Assembly: GCA_036554605.1 (NCBI GenBank)
Contig: DATBMY010000112.1
Location: 1 to 19,867, forward strand
Source: DATBMY01 sp036554605
GTDB taxonomy: Bacteria > Acidobacteriota > Blastocatellia > UBA7656
Direction of reading: 5' to 3'
Length of the DNA stretch: 19,867 bases
Shown: piece by piece, positions 6,455-14,005 of the stretch
How positions within the stretch are numbered: the first letter of the stretch is position 1
Layout of the letters: every line of letters starts with the position of its first letter
Notes under the pieces: model-generated
The model's database searches: none
Seen by the model: only the letters and a program-made list of their open reading frames with translations
What the model was told of the DNA's origin: nothing
Made by a program: the position numbers and the translations under genes

Positions 6455-6600
6455 CAGGGTCAGGGGTCAGAGGTCGGGGCCGTATAGGGGACAGGTTACA
6501 GGGGATAGTCAATCACTTATCTCAAATCTCGATTTTCAAATTTCAAATACTCTCTTACGGAAAATCCCTGACCCCCGACCTCTGACCCCGGCCCCTGATC
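6455..6600. repeat. G-rich inverted-repeat element filling the intergenic gap
   Basis: The 17-base arm from 6463 to 6479 (GGGGTCAGAGGTCGGGG) has an exact reverse complement at 6573-6589. Less perfect repeats of the same GGTCAGGGG-type unit extend outward on both sides. The centre is AT-rich (about 6510-6560). The element spans essentially the whole gap between the lipoprotein stop and the TatT-like start. Four G4 runs on the plus strand (6463-6466, 6476-6479, 6487-6490, 6501-6504) could form a quadruplex. It resembles a noncoding MITE-like insertion, but no transposase relationship is visible. Confidence 0.7.
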
Positions 6601-6601
6601 C

Positions 6602-7426
6602 CTACTTCGTTGCGAGCTTCTTTAGCCGCTCCTGGCTGAATAGTGAATCGTTCAGCTGTTGATCATACTTTGCTTCCAGCGTTACAAAATCAATCCTCTT
6701 CTTCCTTGAAAAATTGTCAATCCTCCATTGTTTCCTGGTCCAGTGGCCCCCGACCTGCTCCACGATGTCGACCGTAAGCCTGCGCGCAAGCTCGTTCTGG
6801 CTGTCGTAAAACTCAGCCAGCCTGACTATGCTATTCTCCTTCGATACCAGCAGCACGACGCGCGGAAATTTCGATTGCGCGCCCGGCTTCAGAGTGCCTT
6901 CAATTCGATAGACCGGCTCAAGGTCGTGTAATTCTTCGCGCGTCGTCTTGAAATCGTATTTCTCCGGCTGCCCGTCGACAATCTCCTGTATAGTCATCCC
7001 AAAAAGAGAATCCTCCGTCATCACGCCGCCCGTGCTTACGAAAGAGTCGTTGCTCTGAACGTAGCGAGTCGCTTCTACCTCTCCACCCGGCCCCACCTTT
7101 ATTATCACGTCGCGGTCGCGCTCCTCGGCGGGGCGGGTGAATTCTATAAAGAGAGTCTGCCCGCCATCCGAGCTGCGCTTTCGATACATATTCATCTCGA
7201 CCACGTATTCCGAGCCAGACCCATTCGATGTATCGCTGATGTTTGCGCGTATCTTCATAGTGCTGTCGCGGGCTTTATCGAGCGCGCGGTAATCGGCTAC
7301 TACTTTATTACCGTCGACGGGGGGAGGCGTCGCGGCTGGCGGCGCCTCTTCGGCCGTCTTGCAAGACGAGAGCGCAATCGTGAGGATAATCATTCCCACA
7401 GGTAACCGGTTCAGCATACTCTTCAA
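6602..7426 (-). CDS. LolA-like outer-membrane lipoprotein-sorting protein (lipoprotein)
   Basis: This 274-residue predicted lipoprotein has a basic start, a hydrophobic stretch VGMIILTIALSSC and a lipobox with Cys22. A Pro-rich linker (29-37) is followed by a beta-rich LolA-like domain, with MNMYRKRSSDGGQTLFIEFTRP around 78-99 and YDFKTTREELHDLEPVYRIEG around 157-177. Such proteins accompany RND/MMPL exporters and are thought to carry lipids or lipoproteins across the periplasm. The chosen start is TTG, overlapping the exporter stop as TTGA, with GGAG 5 nt upstream. An in-frame ATG three codons later is the alternative. It is cotranscribed with the exporter. Confidence 0.85.
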   Translation of the reverse strand: MKSMLNRLPVGMIILTIALSSCKTAEEAPPAATPPPVDGNKVVADYRALDKARDSTMKIRANISDTSNGSGSEYVVEMNMYRKRSSDGGQTLFIEFTRPAEERDRDVIIKVGPGGEVEATRYVQSNDSFVSTGGVMTEDSLFGMTIQEIVDGQPEKYDFKTTREELHDLEPVYRIEGTLKPGAQSKFPRVVLLVSKENSIVRLAEFYDSQNELARRLTVDIVEQVGGHWTRKQWRIDNFSRKKRIDFVTLEAKYDQQLNDSLFSQERLKKLATK

Positions 7427-9795
7427 ACTTTCTCCATATCCGTGTGAGTGTCGGCCGATAGATAACGGCCCGCCCGTGCGGGTTCAAGCGCCGCCCGCGC
7501 GAAGGGGTTAGACTTCATCAATGCGGGCAAGAAAATAAGGTCTGCTACGAGACAGGCAAACAGCCCGAGCGCCCACATCAATCCCGCTCGGCGCACGGGC
7601 ACAAACGAAGAGACCACAAAGATCAGATTTGCCGCTACCAGCATGATGTTGGCCAGCACCATCGGCTTGCCTGTCCGTAGCATCGTAAGCCACATCGTCC
7701 ATCCTTCGTCTCCAGGCTTGCCGCGTTCGGCGACCGATTGCCGGTAGCGGCGAATCATATGGACCGCGTTGTCGACCGCCATGCCTAAGACCACGCTCGC
7801 CACAAGGCTTGTAGTTATATCGAGCGTGATTCCCGTCCATCCCAGAAACCCGAAATAGGCGACGACCGGCAACAGGTTCGGTATCAATGCCATCAAGGCC
7901 GTCATGAATGATCGAAAGAGCAGGACCATCATCGAGAAGATAGAAGCGAGCGCTATAAGCAGGCTCGACGTTTGCGACTCCGCGACGGCGTCCGAGGCAT
8001 TGTTAAGAAGCACGACCGATCCGGTTGGCTGGGCCTGCGCGCCGGACGGCAGATTAGCCTTCGACCACGATTCGATGCGTTCGGTAAGAGCGCCAAGCTC
8101 GGTCGAGCCATACAGGTGCGTTCTCAGCACAATCGCCACACGCGAAAGGTCCGCGCTCACCAGGCGAGTAAGCGAGCGGTCTTCTCCAAAGAAGTTCCTG
8201 TACATATCTTCGATAATCTTGCGGTCGCGAGGTATGACTTCGCCTCCCGCGCCGGCGGGACCGAGCGCGCCGTTGAACCGTTTGATGATATCGGCGATGG
8301 AGATGGCCGTATCCACGCCCGGCTCGGCTAGCGCAAATTGTTCGAGCGCCGCAACCGAATCAAGAAACTCGGGATCGGTCGCGGCCCGCGCCGGCCCGGT
8401 CACGATTACATGAATGGTCGCCGCGCCGGCAAGCCGGTCGCGGAGCTTTTCGGCCGATTGGACCGTTTCGCTCGCCTCGGGAAATATACGCAGGTAATCA
8501 GTGTTTACGCGTAGCCACACTACGCCCGCGCCGGCTATGGCCGTCACTATGAGAAAAAAGGCGAGCACCGTTCTTCTTCGAAATAGTATCAGGGCCGTCA
8601 GCCTCCGCAGCCATCCGTTAAGCCAGAGGGCATAGTCCTTTTGACGCGCGGCTCCCAGCGCGCCGGGCCTCATCAGCGCGAGGGCCGACGGGATAAAAGC
8701 GAGCGAAAGCAGGAGCATCACGAAGACGCCCGCTGCTTCGAATATGCCCATGTCTCGGACCGTCGGAATAGAGCTGGAAGCGAGCGCGCCAAAGCCCGCC
8801 ATCGTCGTCGTGGCCGATATCAGCACGGCGGGGCTGATGAATCGCAGCCCGTCCATCCACGCGACGAGCGACTCGTTCCTGCTCGCGCCCTCTTCTACCG
8901 CCGACATGGACAGGCGGTACTGGTTCAGCACATGAAATATGTATGCGCTGCCGACGGCCATAAGCACCGTGGGAAGCGGCAGGGTCGCAAGCGTTATTGG
9001 CCGCTCGAACAGGACCATCAATCCAATCGACCATACGAGCCCCATTACGAGCGCGAGCATCGGCAGCAACGCTCCCCAGAAGCTGCGAAAGGCCGCCAGA
9101 AAAACTATGAAGCAAAGCAGAAAGGCCAGGGGCGAGCAGACCGCGATGTCCCAGATCATGCTGCTTATGCCGCGGGCTTCTATGATCGGCACGCCCGCGA
9201 GCAACACTTCGTCGCCCGCGGCTTCCGCCTTGACCGTGCGCTCGACCTCTTCGGTAACGGCGCGCGACCGCGCTTCATCCATCGGCTTCAGGAATATGTT
9301 TATCGCCGCGGTCCTCCCGTCCTCGGATACAAACTGGCGGGCGTAAAGCGGGTCGCGCGTGATTTCCTCCTTCAGACCGCGCAATTCGTACTCGCGCGCC
9401 TCTCGCGGTCCAGGACGCGCTGGAGAAATGAGAGGCTCGATCTTTATGTTATTCCCCTGCCGCCTTATGGCATTCAGGTTTACGAGGCTCGTAGTCTCGT
9501 CCACGCCGTTTATGGCGGCCACTCGCGCGCTTATCCTGGACAGTCGGGAGAGGAATTCATCGGTGAAGACGTCACTGGTCGTAAGCGCGGCGATGATGAC
9601 GCGATCATCGCCAAATGTCTTGCGAGTATCCTTAAAGAATTCAAGCGTCTTGTCGTGACGGGCGAGCGTTTCCGGCGAGCCGTTGAAAGAGATTCCGCGA
9701 ACGATTATAAGCCCCGCCATCGCGGCGGTAATAAGCGAGAAGACCGCCAGTACAGTCTTTGGATAAAAGATCAGAAGCTTCCCGGGATGAAGCAT
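7423..9795 (-). CDS. RND/MMPL-family exporter (HpnN-like, two SSD-type halves)
   Basis: The 790-residue inner-membrane protein has the duplicated RND/MMPL layout. TM1 (13-33) is followed by a large periplasmic domain (about 35-210) and a TM bundle (212-375, including VLMAVGSAYIFHVLNQYR). A second copy has a single TM (409-428), a periplasmic domain (about 430-608) and a TM bundle (610-770, including GMAVDNAVHMIRRYR at 671-685). Aspartate in the second GxAVDxxxH motif is consistent with proton-driven transport. Homologues export hopanoids, lipids or lipoproteins. The substrate here is unknown but is probably shared with the LolA-like lipoprotein downstream. The ribosome binding site is weak, but a good promoter lies 37-65 bp upstream of the ATG. 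Confidence 0.92.
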   Translation of the reverse strand: MLHPGKLLIFYPKTVLAVFSLITAAMAGLIIVRGISFNGSPETLARHDKTLEFFKDTRKTFGDDRVIIAALTTSDVFTDEFLSRLSRISARVAAINGVDETTSLVNLNAIRRQGNNIKIEPLISPARPGPREAREYELRGLKEEITRDPLYARQFVSEDGRTAAINIFLKPMDEARSRAVTEEVERTVKAEAAGDEVLLAGVPIIEARGISSMIWDIAVCSPLAFLLCFIVFLAAFRSFWGALLPMLALVMGLVWSIGLMVLFERPITLATLPLPTVLMAVGSAYIFHVLNQYRLSMSAVEEGASRNESLVAWMDGLRFISPAVLISATTTMAGFGALASSSIPTVRDMGIFEAAGVFVMLLLSLAFIPSALALMRPGALGAARQKDYALWLNGWLRRLTALILFRRRTVLAFFLIVTAIAGAGVVWLRVNTDYLRIFPEASETVQSAEKLRDRLAGAATIHVIVTGPARAATDPEFLDSVAALEQFALAEPGVDTAISIADIIKRFNGALGPAGAGGEVIPRDRKIIEDMYRNFFGEDRSLTRLVSADLSRVAIVLRTHLYGSTELGALTERIESWSKANLPSGAQAQPTGSVVLLNNASDAVAESQTSSLLIALASIFSMMVLLFRSFMTALMALIPNLLPVVAYFGFLGWTGITLDITTSLVASVVLGMAVDNAVHMIRRYRQSVAERGKPGDEGWTMWLTMLRTGKPMVLANIMLVAANLIFVVSSFVPVRRAGLMWALGLFACLVADLIFLPALMKSNPFARAALEPARAGRYLSADTHTDMEKV

Positions 9796-9831
9796 AGAGG
9801 TGGCTCGCTAAAAGTCTCGCTTGAGGCTCCG

Positions 9832-9860
9832 ACTATAAGCTATCGGGCAGATTGAGTCAA
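9832..9860 (-). promoter_or_regulatory. Sigma70-like promoter for the exporter operon
   Basis: On the minus strand TTGACT (9860-9855) and TATAGT (9837-9832) are separated by exactly 17 bp. Each hexamer matches the consensus at five of six positions. Transcription would start near 9825, about 30 nt before the exporter ATG. Confidence 0.65.
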
Positions 9861-9929
9861 TTCTCTACGATTTGAGCGCCGGTTGCGTCTAATTCAAGTG
9901 TCAGAGAACAAACCCAAAAATGGCAATTG

Positions 9930-9958
9930 TTGAGTGCATTTTCCAACTCTGGTATACT
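9930..9958 (+). promoter_or_regulatory. Extended -10 sigma70-like promoter for the Clp unfoldase gene
   Basis: TTGAGT (9930-9935) and TATACT (9953-9958) are 17 bp apart, with TGG directly before the -10 (extended -10 TGn). The start site would be near 9965, leaving a leader of about 85 nt before the ATG at 10050. I saw no heat-shock operator such as the CIRCE palindrome. Confidence 0.65.
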
Positions 9959-10049
9959 TTGGCAGGAACAAAATGTCGAGAATCGAATCTGTATGCGACA
10001 GTGGAGCGCTGACTTGGCTCAGGCAAATAGAATGGGAAGTTGAAAAGGA

Positions 10050-12308
10050 ATGATAGATTTAGAGATTTATACCGACAAAATCGCGGAGAGTGGTCGGCGT
10101 ATAATTCGTAAGGCATACGAAGAGGCGCGCTCGCGGGATCATAACCAGCTTTCGCCCGAGCACGTCTTCCTCTCGATTGCGGAGGTTGAGCGGCCATTTT
10201 TCAATGAAGTAATGCAGAGCCTCAACCTCGACCCTCAGGTAGTCTTGCAGGCGCTCGAAACCAAGCTTGGACAGCGCGATTATCTCGGTCGAGGCATGAA
10301 GATATCGGAGTCTTTAAGGACGCTGCTATCGAACGCTCTCAAGCATGCGCACGAAAGGGGGCGGAGATTGATCGAATCGACCGACCTTTTCGTGGCGATG
10401 TTCAAGGATGTGCATAGCTTCCCGGTAGAGCTGCTGCGACGGCTCGGGGCCGACCGCGAGATGGTCACGCAGAAGATACAGACGCGCGTTCGCAGCCACG
10501 AGGAGAAAGAAGAGAAGTACCGCCGGAGGTACGAGCTGCCGCCTTACCTCAAGCACTTCGGCGTGAGCCTCAACAAGCTCGCGCGGCAGGATAAGCTGCC
10601 CCCAGTGATCGGCCGCAGCGAAGAGATACGCCAGATGATCGAGATACTCTGCCACCGCGAGCGGGCGAACTCGGTAATGCTGGTGGGCGAGGCCGGCGTG
10701 GGCAAGACGGCGGTAGTCGAGGGGCTTGCGCGCAAGATAGAGCTTGAGCCGGACACCGTGCCTCAGCGGTTGCGCAACGCCCACCTCGTGCAGTTGCAGA
10801 TGTCCGGCATTGTCGCCGGCACGATGCTGCGCGGCATGTTCGAAGAGCGCATACAGGGAATCATCAACGAGGTCAAAGAGCGGGATAACCTTGTCCTCTT
10901 TATAGACGAGGCGCACACGATCATTGGCGCGGGATCGGCTCTGGGAGCCAGTTCCGACGCCGCCAACATGTTCAAGGCGTCGCTCGCTCGCGGCGAGATC
11001 CGGATGGTCGGCGCGACGACCCTGACCGAGTACAAGGAATACATAGCCGAGGACGAAGCGCTCGCGCGCCGCTTCCGGCTCGTGAGAGTCGATGAGCCAT
11101 CGGTTGAGGATACGCGCAAGATTGTCGTCGGCGTGCGGCCGCGCCTAGAGCGCAACTACTCGGTGACGATTTCCGACGAGGCGATTGAGACCGCGCTAGA
11201 GATGGCCCCGCGCTACGTGCGCAACCTCCATCTTCCGGATAAGGTGATAGGCTGGCTCGATACCGCGGCGGTAAAAGTCGAGATAAACAACCCCGACCTC
11301 GCGGAGGTGCGCGGCGAGCATATAATCGACGTGATCAGCCAGGAGTCGCGAATCCCGCGCGACATGATCTTCCGCGATACTAACGATCGCTTTGCCGATA
11401 TGGAGGACGCGCTTTCGTCGCGCGTCGTCGGGCAGAAGCCAGCCATTAAGGCCGTGGCCCAGCGGCTGCGGCTTAACAAGGGACCGCTGAAAGAGAACTT
11501 TTATAAGCCCGACGGCGTGCTGCTGTTTTTGGGACCGACCGGAGTCGGCAAGACCGAGCTCGCGAAGGCGGTCGCCGAGTTCATGTTCGGCGACGACACC
11601 AAGATGGTCCGCATAGACATGTCCGAGTATCAGGACGGCACGATTGCCGTCGAAAAGCTCATAGGCATGCCGCGAGGCATCGTCGGCAGCGAGCGTGGCG
11701 GGATACTCACCGAGCGCCTGCGCGATAACCCGTACACCGTGTTGTTGCTCGACGAGATCGAGAAGGCGTCGCCTTACCTGCTGAATCTTTTCTTGCAGGC
11801 GTTCGACGAAGGCTGGCTCACGGACGGGCGGGGCAAGAAGGTCTACCTGTCGGATGCGATCATCATAATGACTTCGAACCTCGGGTCCGACAGCTTCAAG
11901 AAGTATATGAAGCCGCTCGGATTCGGCAACAAGACGCTCGCCGACATCAAGCAGATAGAGCGCGAGGTCATCAAGGCGGCCGAGGACCGGTTCTCGCCCG
12001 AGTTCCGAAACCGCATCGACGAGATAGTCGTCTTCTCGCCTCTGACCCAGGACGAGGTCAAGGAGATTGCCGAGCTTTATCTCAACAAGGTCAAACGCCA
12101 GATGCAGCATCAGGGCAAGACCTTCGACATCACTGACGACGCGATCAACAAGCTGGTCGACAAGGGATTCAGCCCGGCCTACGGCGCGCGCTTTTTGAAA
12201 CGCACGATCGATGAAATAGTCAAACTTCCCATGACAAACAAATGGAAGGACGGCGTCGATTTTGACGTCGACGTTGAGGACGGCGATGTGAAGATCAACG
12301 TCTCCTGA
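10050..12308 (+). CDS. ClpA-architecture double AAA+ unfoldase with divergent pore loops
   Basis: This 752-residue Hsp100 protein has a Clp N-domain (about 1-148) and a first AAA+ ring domain: Walker A GEAGVGKT (213-220), Walker B LVLFIDEAH (281-289) and sensor GATT (321-324). The second domain has Walker A GPTGVGKT (495-502), Walker B VLLLDEIEKA (564-573), TSN (608-610) and sensor-2 GAR (712-714). No middle coiled coil is inserted, so the layout is ClpA-like rather than ClpB or ClpC. LGF (623-625) sits where ClpP-docking tripeptides occur. Pore loops are unusual: GTMLRG (257-262) where KYRG is usual, and GIVGS (543-547) where GYVGY is usual. A ClpP partner is not in the window. Purine-rich AAAAGGA abuts the ATG, an unusually close ribosome binding site. 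Confidence 0.93.
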   Translation: MIDLEIYTDKIAESGRRIIRKAYEEARSRDHNQLSPEHVFLSIAEVERPFFNEVMQSLNLDPQVVLQALETKLGQRDYLGRGMKISESLRTLLSNALKHAHERGRRLIESTDLFVAMFKDVHSFPVELLRRLGADREMVTQKIQTRVRSHEEKEEKYRRRYELPPYLKHFGVSLNKLARQDKLPPVIGRSEEIRQMIEILCHRERANSVMLVGEAGVGKTAVVEGLARKIELEPDTVPQRLRNAHLVQLQMSGIVAGTMLRGMFEERIQGIINEVKERDNLVLFIDEAHTIIGAGSALGASSDAANMFKASLARGEIRMVGATTLTEYKEYIAEDEALARRFRLVRVDEPSVEDTRKIVVGVRPRLERNYSVTISDEAIETALEMAPRYVRNLHLPDKVIGWLDTAAVKVEINNPDLAEVRGEHIIDVISQESRIPRDMIFRDTNDRFADMEDALSSRVVGQKPAIKAVAQRLRLNKGPLKENFYKPDGVLLFLGPTGVGKTELAKAVAEFMFGDDTKMVRIDMSEYQDGTIAVEKLIGMPRGIVGSERGGILTERLRDNPYTVLLLDEIEKASPYLLNLFLQAFDEGWLTDGRGKKVYLSDAIIIMTSNLGSDSFKKYMKPLGFGNKTLADIKQIEREVIKAAEDRFSPEFRNRIDEIVVFSPLTQDEVKEIAELYLNKVKRQMQHQGKTFDITDDAINKLVDKGFSPAYGARFLKRTIDEIVKLPMTNKWKDGVDFDVDVEDGDVKINVS

Positions 12309-12336
12309 CAAGAGACTTTTTTGAAAGATCTCGGAT

Positions 12337-12373
12337 AAAGGCGGCGCGACGCTCGCGTCGCCTTTAACTTTTT
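12337..12373 (+). terminator. Intrinsic terminator after the Clp unfoldase gene
   Basis: A 12-bp stem (12337-12348 with 12354-12365, one G-U pair) closes a 5-nt loop (ACGCT) and is followed by AACTTTTT to 12373. It lies 29 bp after the unfoldase stop. On the minus strand the tail is only TTTATCC, so it would end the convergent regulator transcript less well. Confidence 0.85.
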
Positions 12374-12385
12374 AGCGCGAGGAGA

Positions 12386-13387
12386 TCACTTTCTGCGACG
12401 GTCGAAGCAGACGACGCTGCCCGGGAGCGATTTTGCTTTGCGCTTGACCGACACGAAGCTGTTATTGATTTCGAGCGGATGATTGAAGAGTCGTCTGGAG
12501 TTAGTGACGACGGCGACGGAAAGCGACATCAGCGGGTAACGCTCCATCCCGCCCCGGCGGCTCTCGGCCTCCAGAAAGCCGCGCGCGAGGTCCTCCTCGG
12601 AGTAGAACCCTTTTGTCAGGCGGTCGAACTCTGAAACCAGCGCCGAAAGTATGGCCTTTACTTCTTTCAGGATTGAATCATCGTCGCGGGGCGAAGGGGA
12701 GCTGAAACCTACAAGGAAGTCGTCGCCCCCGATGTTGCCTATGAAAACGGTCGGGCCGCATTCGACCGTAACTCGCGCTATGGCTTCCGCGGTCGCTCTC
12801 AGCACCTCGTCGCCCTGAAGAAAGCCGTAGCAGTCGTTATATGCCTTGAAATTGTCTATGTCGATGTAGGCCGCCGCCCAGAAGGTTTCGGTCTCTTTGA
12901 CGCACTGTTGAAGAAACCGCTCCACCTGGCGGTTTCCCGGAAGTCCCGTAAGCGGGTTTATGCTTTGGAGCGCCGACCTGCGCAATAGCGCCTGTATATG
13001 GGCCATCAGCACGTCGAACGAGAAGGGCTTTGAGAGGTAATCATCCGCGCCCGCGGTCAATAACTCGATATGACTATGCTCGTCGCTGGTCGCGGTCATC
13101 ATAATGATCGGCATCGACGCGAGCGCCGTCGTCGCCCGCACCCGCGAGAGTATCGCCCAGCCGTTCAGGTCCGGCAGCATAACGTCGAGCAGCACCAGAT
13201 CGCACACTTCGCCTTCGGTCAGCAGCTTTAACCCTTCGCTTCCGGTCGCGGCCGTCATGACTCTGTAGCCCTGCTGTTTGAGGATCATTTCGAGCGCCTC
13301 GCGTATTCCCTGGTCGTCGTCAATGACCAGAATGCAGGCGTCGGCGTAGAGCATCCTAGATAATTCTGTCGTGGTCAATACGCCCAT
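12386..13387 (-). CDS. Response regulator with degenerate GGDEF output domain
   Basis: The 333-residue protein has an N-terminal receiver domain (about 16-135): acidic pocket D23-D25, phospho-acceptor Asp68 in LLDVMLP, Thr98 and Lys120, all intact. The GGDEF-like domain (about 140-330) begins with NPLTGLPGNRQVE (144-156) and has YIDIDNFKAYNDCYGFLQGDEVL (174-196). The signature is GGDDF (220-224), with Asp for the catalytic Glu, and no RxxD inhibitory site lies before it. About 30 extra residues (253-283) precede the final strands. It may be a weak or inactive cyclase, a c-di-GMP sensor or another nucleotide enzyme. AGGA is 6 nt before the ATG. It lies 81 bp after scpB and may be cotranscribed. 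Confidence 0.88.
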   Translation of the reverse strand: MGVLTTTELSRMLYADACILVIDDDQGIREALEMILKQQGYRVMTAATGSEGLKLLTEGEVCDLVLLDVMLPDLNGWAILSRVRATTALASMPIIMMTATSDEHSHIELLTAGADDYLSKPFSFDVLMAHIQALLRRSALQSINPLTGLPGNRQVERFLQQCVKETETFWAAAYIDIDNFKAYNDCYGFLQGDEVLRATAEAIARVTVECGPTVFIGNIGGDDFLVGFSSPSPRDDDSILKEVKAILSALVSEFDRLTKGFYSEEDLARGFLEAESRRGGMERYPLMSLSVAVVTNSRRLFNHPLEINNSFVSVKRKAKSLPGSVVCFDRRRK

Positions 13388-13468
13388 ACCCGTTCCTACT
13401 CGGGGTGGTCTTCCCAGGATTGTTTTCTGTCCACGGCTGGAGGCTTGCCGGGATCCGACGCAGGAGCA

Positions 13469-14005
13469 TTAGCTGCTCATAAGGTCTTCGAAGTCTTCGA
13501 GGTTCGGCAGCTCCGTAAGATCGTTTAGCCCGAACTGTATAAGGAACTCTTTTGAAGTGCCGTACATCATCGGGCGGCCCACGACGTTCTTGTGACCTTT
13601 GGCAATTATAAGCCGGCGGTCGAGCAACGTCTTTATCGCCGAGGTCGAGGTGACGCCCCGGATCTCAAGAATCTCGGGGATCGTGATCGGCTGCTTGTAA
13701 GCGATGACCGCCAGAGTTTCAAGCGCCGCCATGGATAGACGCGCCGAAGGCTGCGACTTCAAATAGCGGCGAACATATTCGCTATGCTCGGGCCTGGTCG
13801 TTATGCGATACCCGCCTGCGAGCCGCCGCATCTCAAGCCCCTCGTTGCGCTCGTTGAACTCTTCGCATAACTGCTCGGCGGCCGTCTCTACGTCTTCCGC
13901 CTTTTCGCCTTCGAGAAGAGCCGTGAGCTGCTTGACGCCGAGCGGCTCCTCCGAAACGAATACCAGCGCCTCGATAATAGGTTTTAATTCCTCGATTGTC
14001 ATCAC
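13469..14005 (-). CDS. scpB: Segregation and condensation protein B
   Basis: The 178-residue ScpB is the winged-helix accessory subunit of the SMC-ScpAB condensin that organises and segregates the chromosome. The diagnostic LETLAVIAYKQPITIPEI is at 95-112, followed by RGVTSTSAIKTLLDRRLI and GRPMMYGTSKEFL (143-155). The first frame codon is GTG (14003-14005), giving a 4-bp GTGA overlap with scpA. The next codon is ATG, giving a TGATG junction with GGA at a better distance, so the true start may be 14002. The acidic tail ends at ELPNLEDFEDLMSS. It is the last gene of the protease-trpS-scpAB cluster. Confidence 0.95.
   Translation of the reverse strand: MMTIEELKPIIEALVFVSEEPLGVKQLTALLEGEKAEDVETAAEQLCEEFNERNEGLEMRRLAGGYRITTRPEHSEYVRRYLKSQPSARLSMAALETLAVIAYKQPITIPEILEIRGVTSTSAIKTLLDRRLIIAKGHKNVVGRPMMYGTSKEFLIQFGLNDLTELPNLEDFEDLMSS

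Noticed and set aside
8641..9855. 404-codon open frame on the plus strand opposite the exporter gene
   Set aside because: It lies entirely antisense to the exporter, is rich in Arg and His as expected for the shadow of a GC-rich gene, and has no recognisable domain or ribosome binding site.
10050..12308. Type VI secretion ClpV or the disaggregase ClpB
   Set aside because: No middle coiled coil is inserted, no T6SS gene is nearby, and the length and LGF tripeptide favour a ClpA-like architecture.
11196..12311. 371-codon open frame on the minus strand opposite the Clp unfoldase gene
   Set aside because: It is the antisense shadow of well-conserved AAA+ coding sequence, with no family resemblance of its own.
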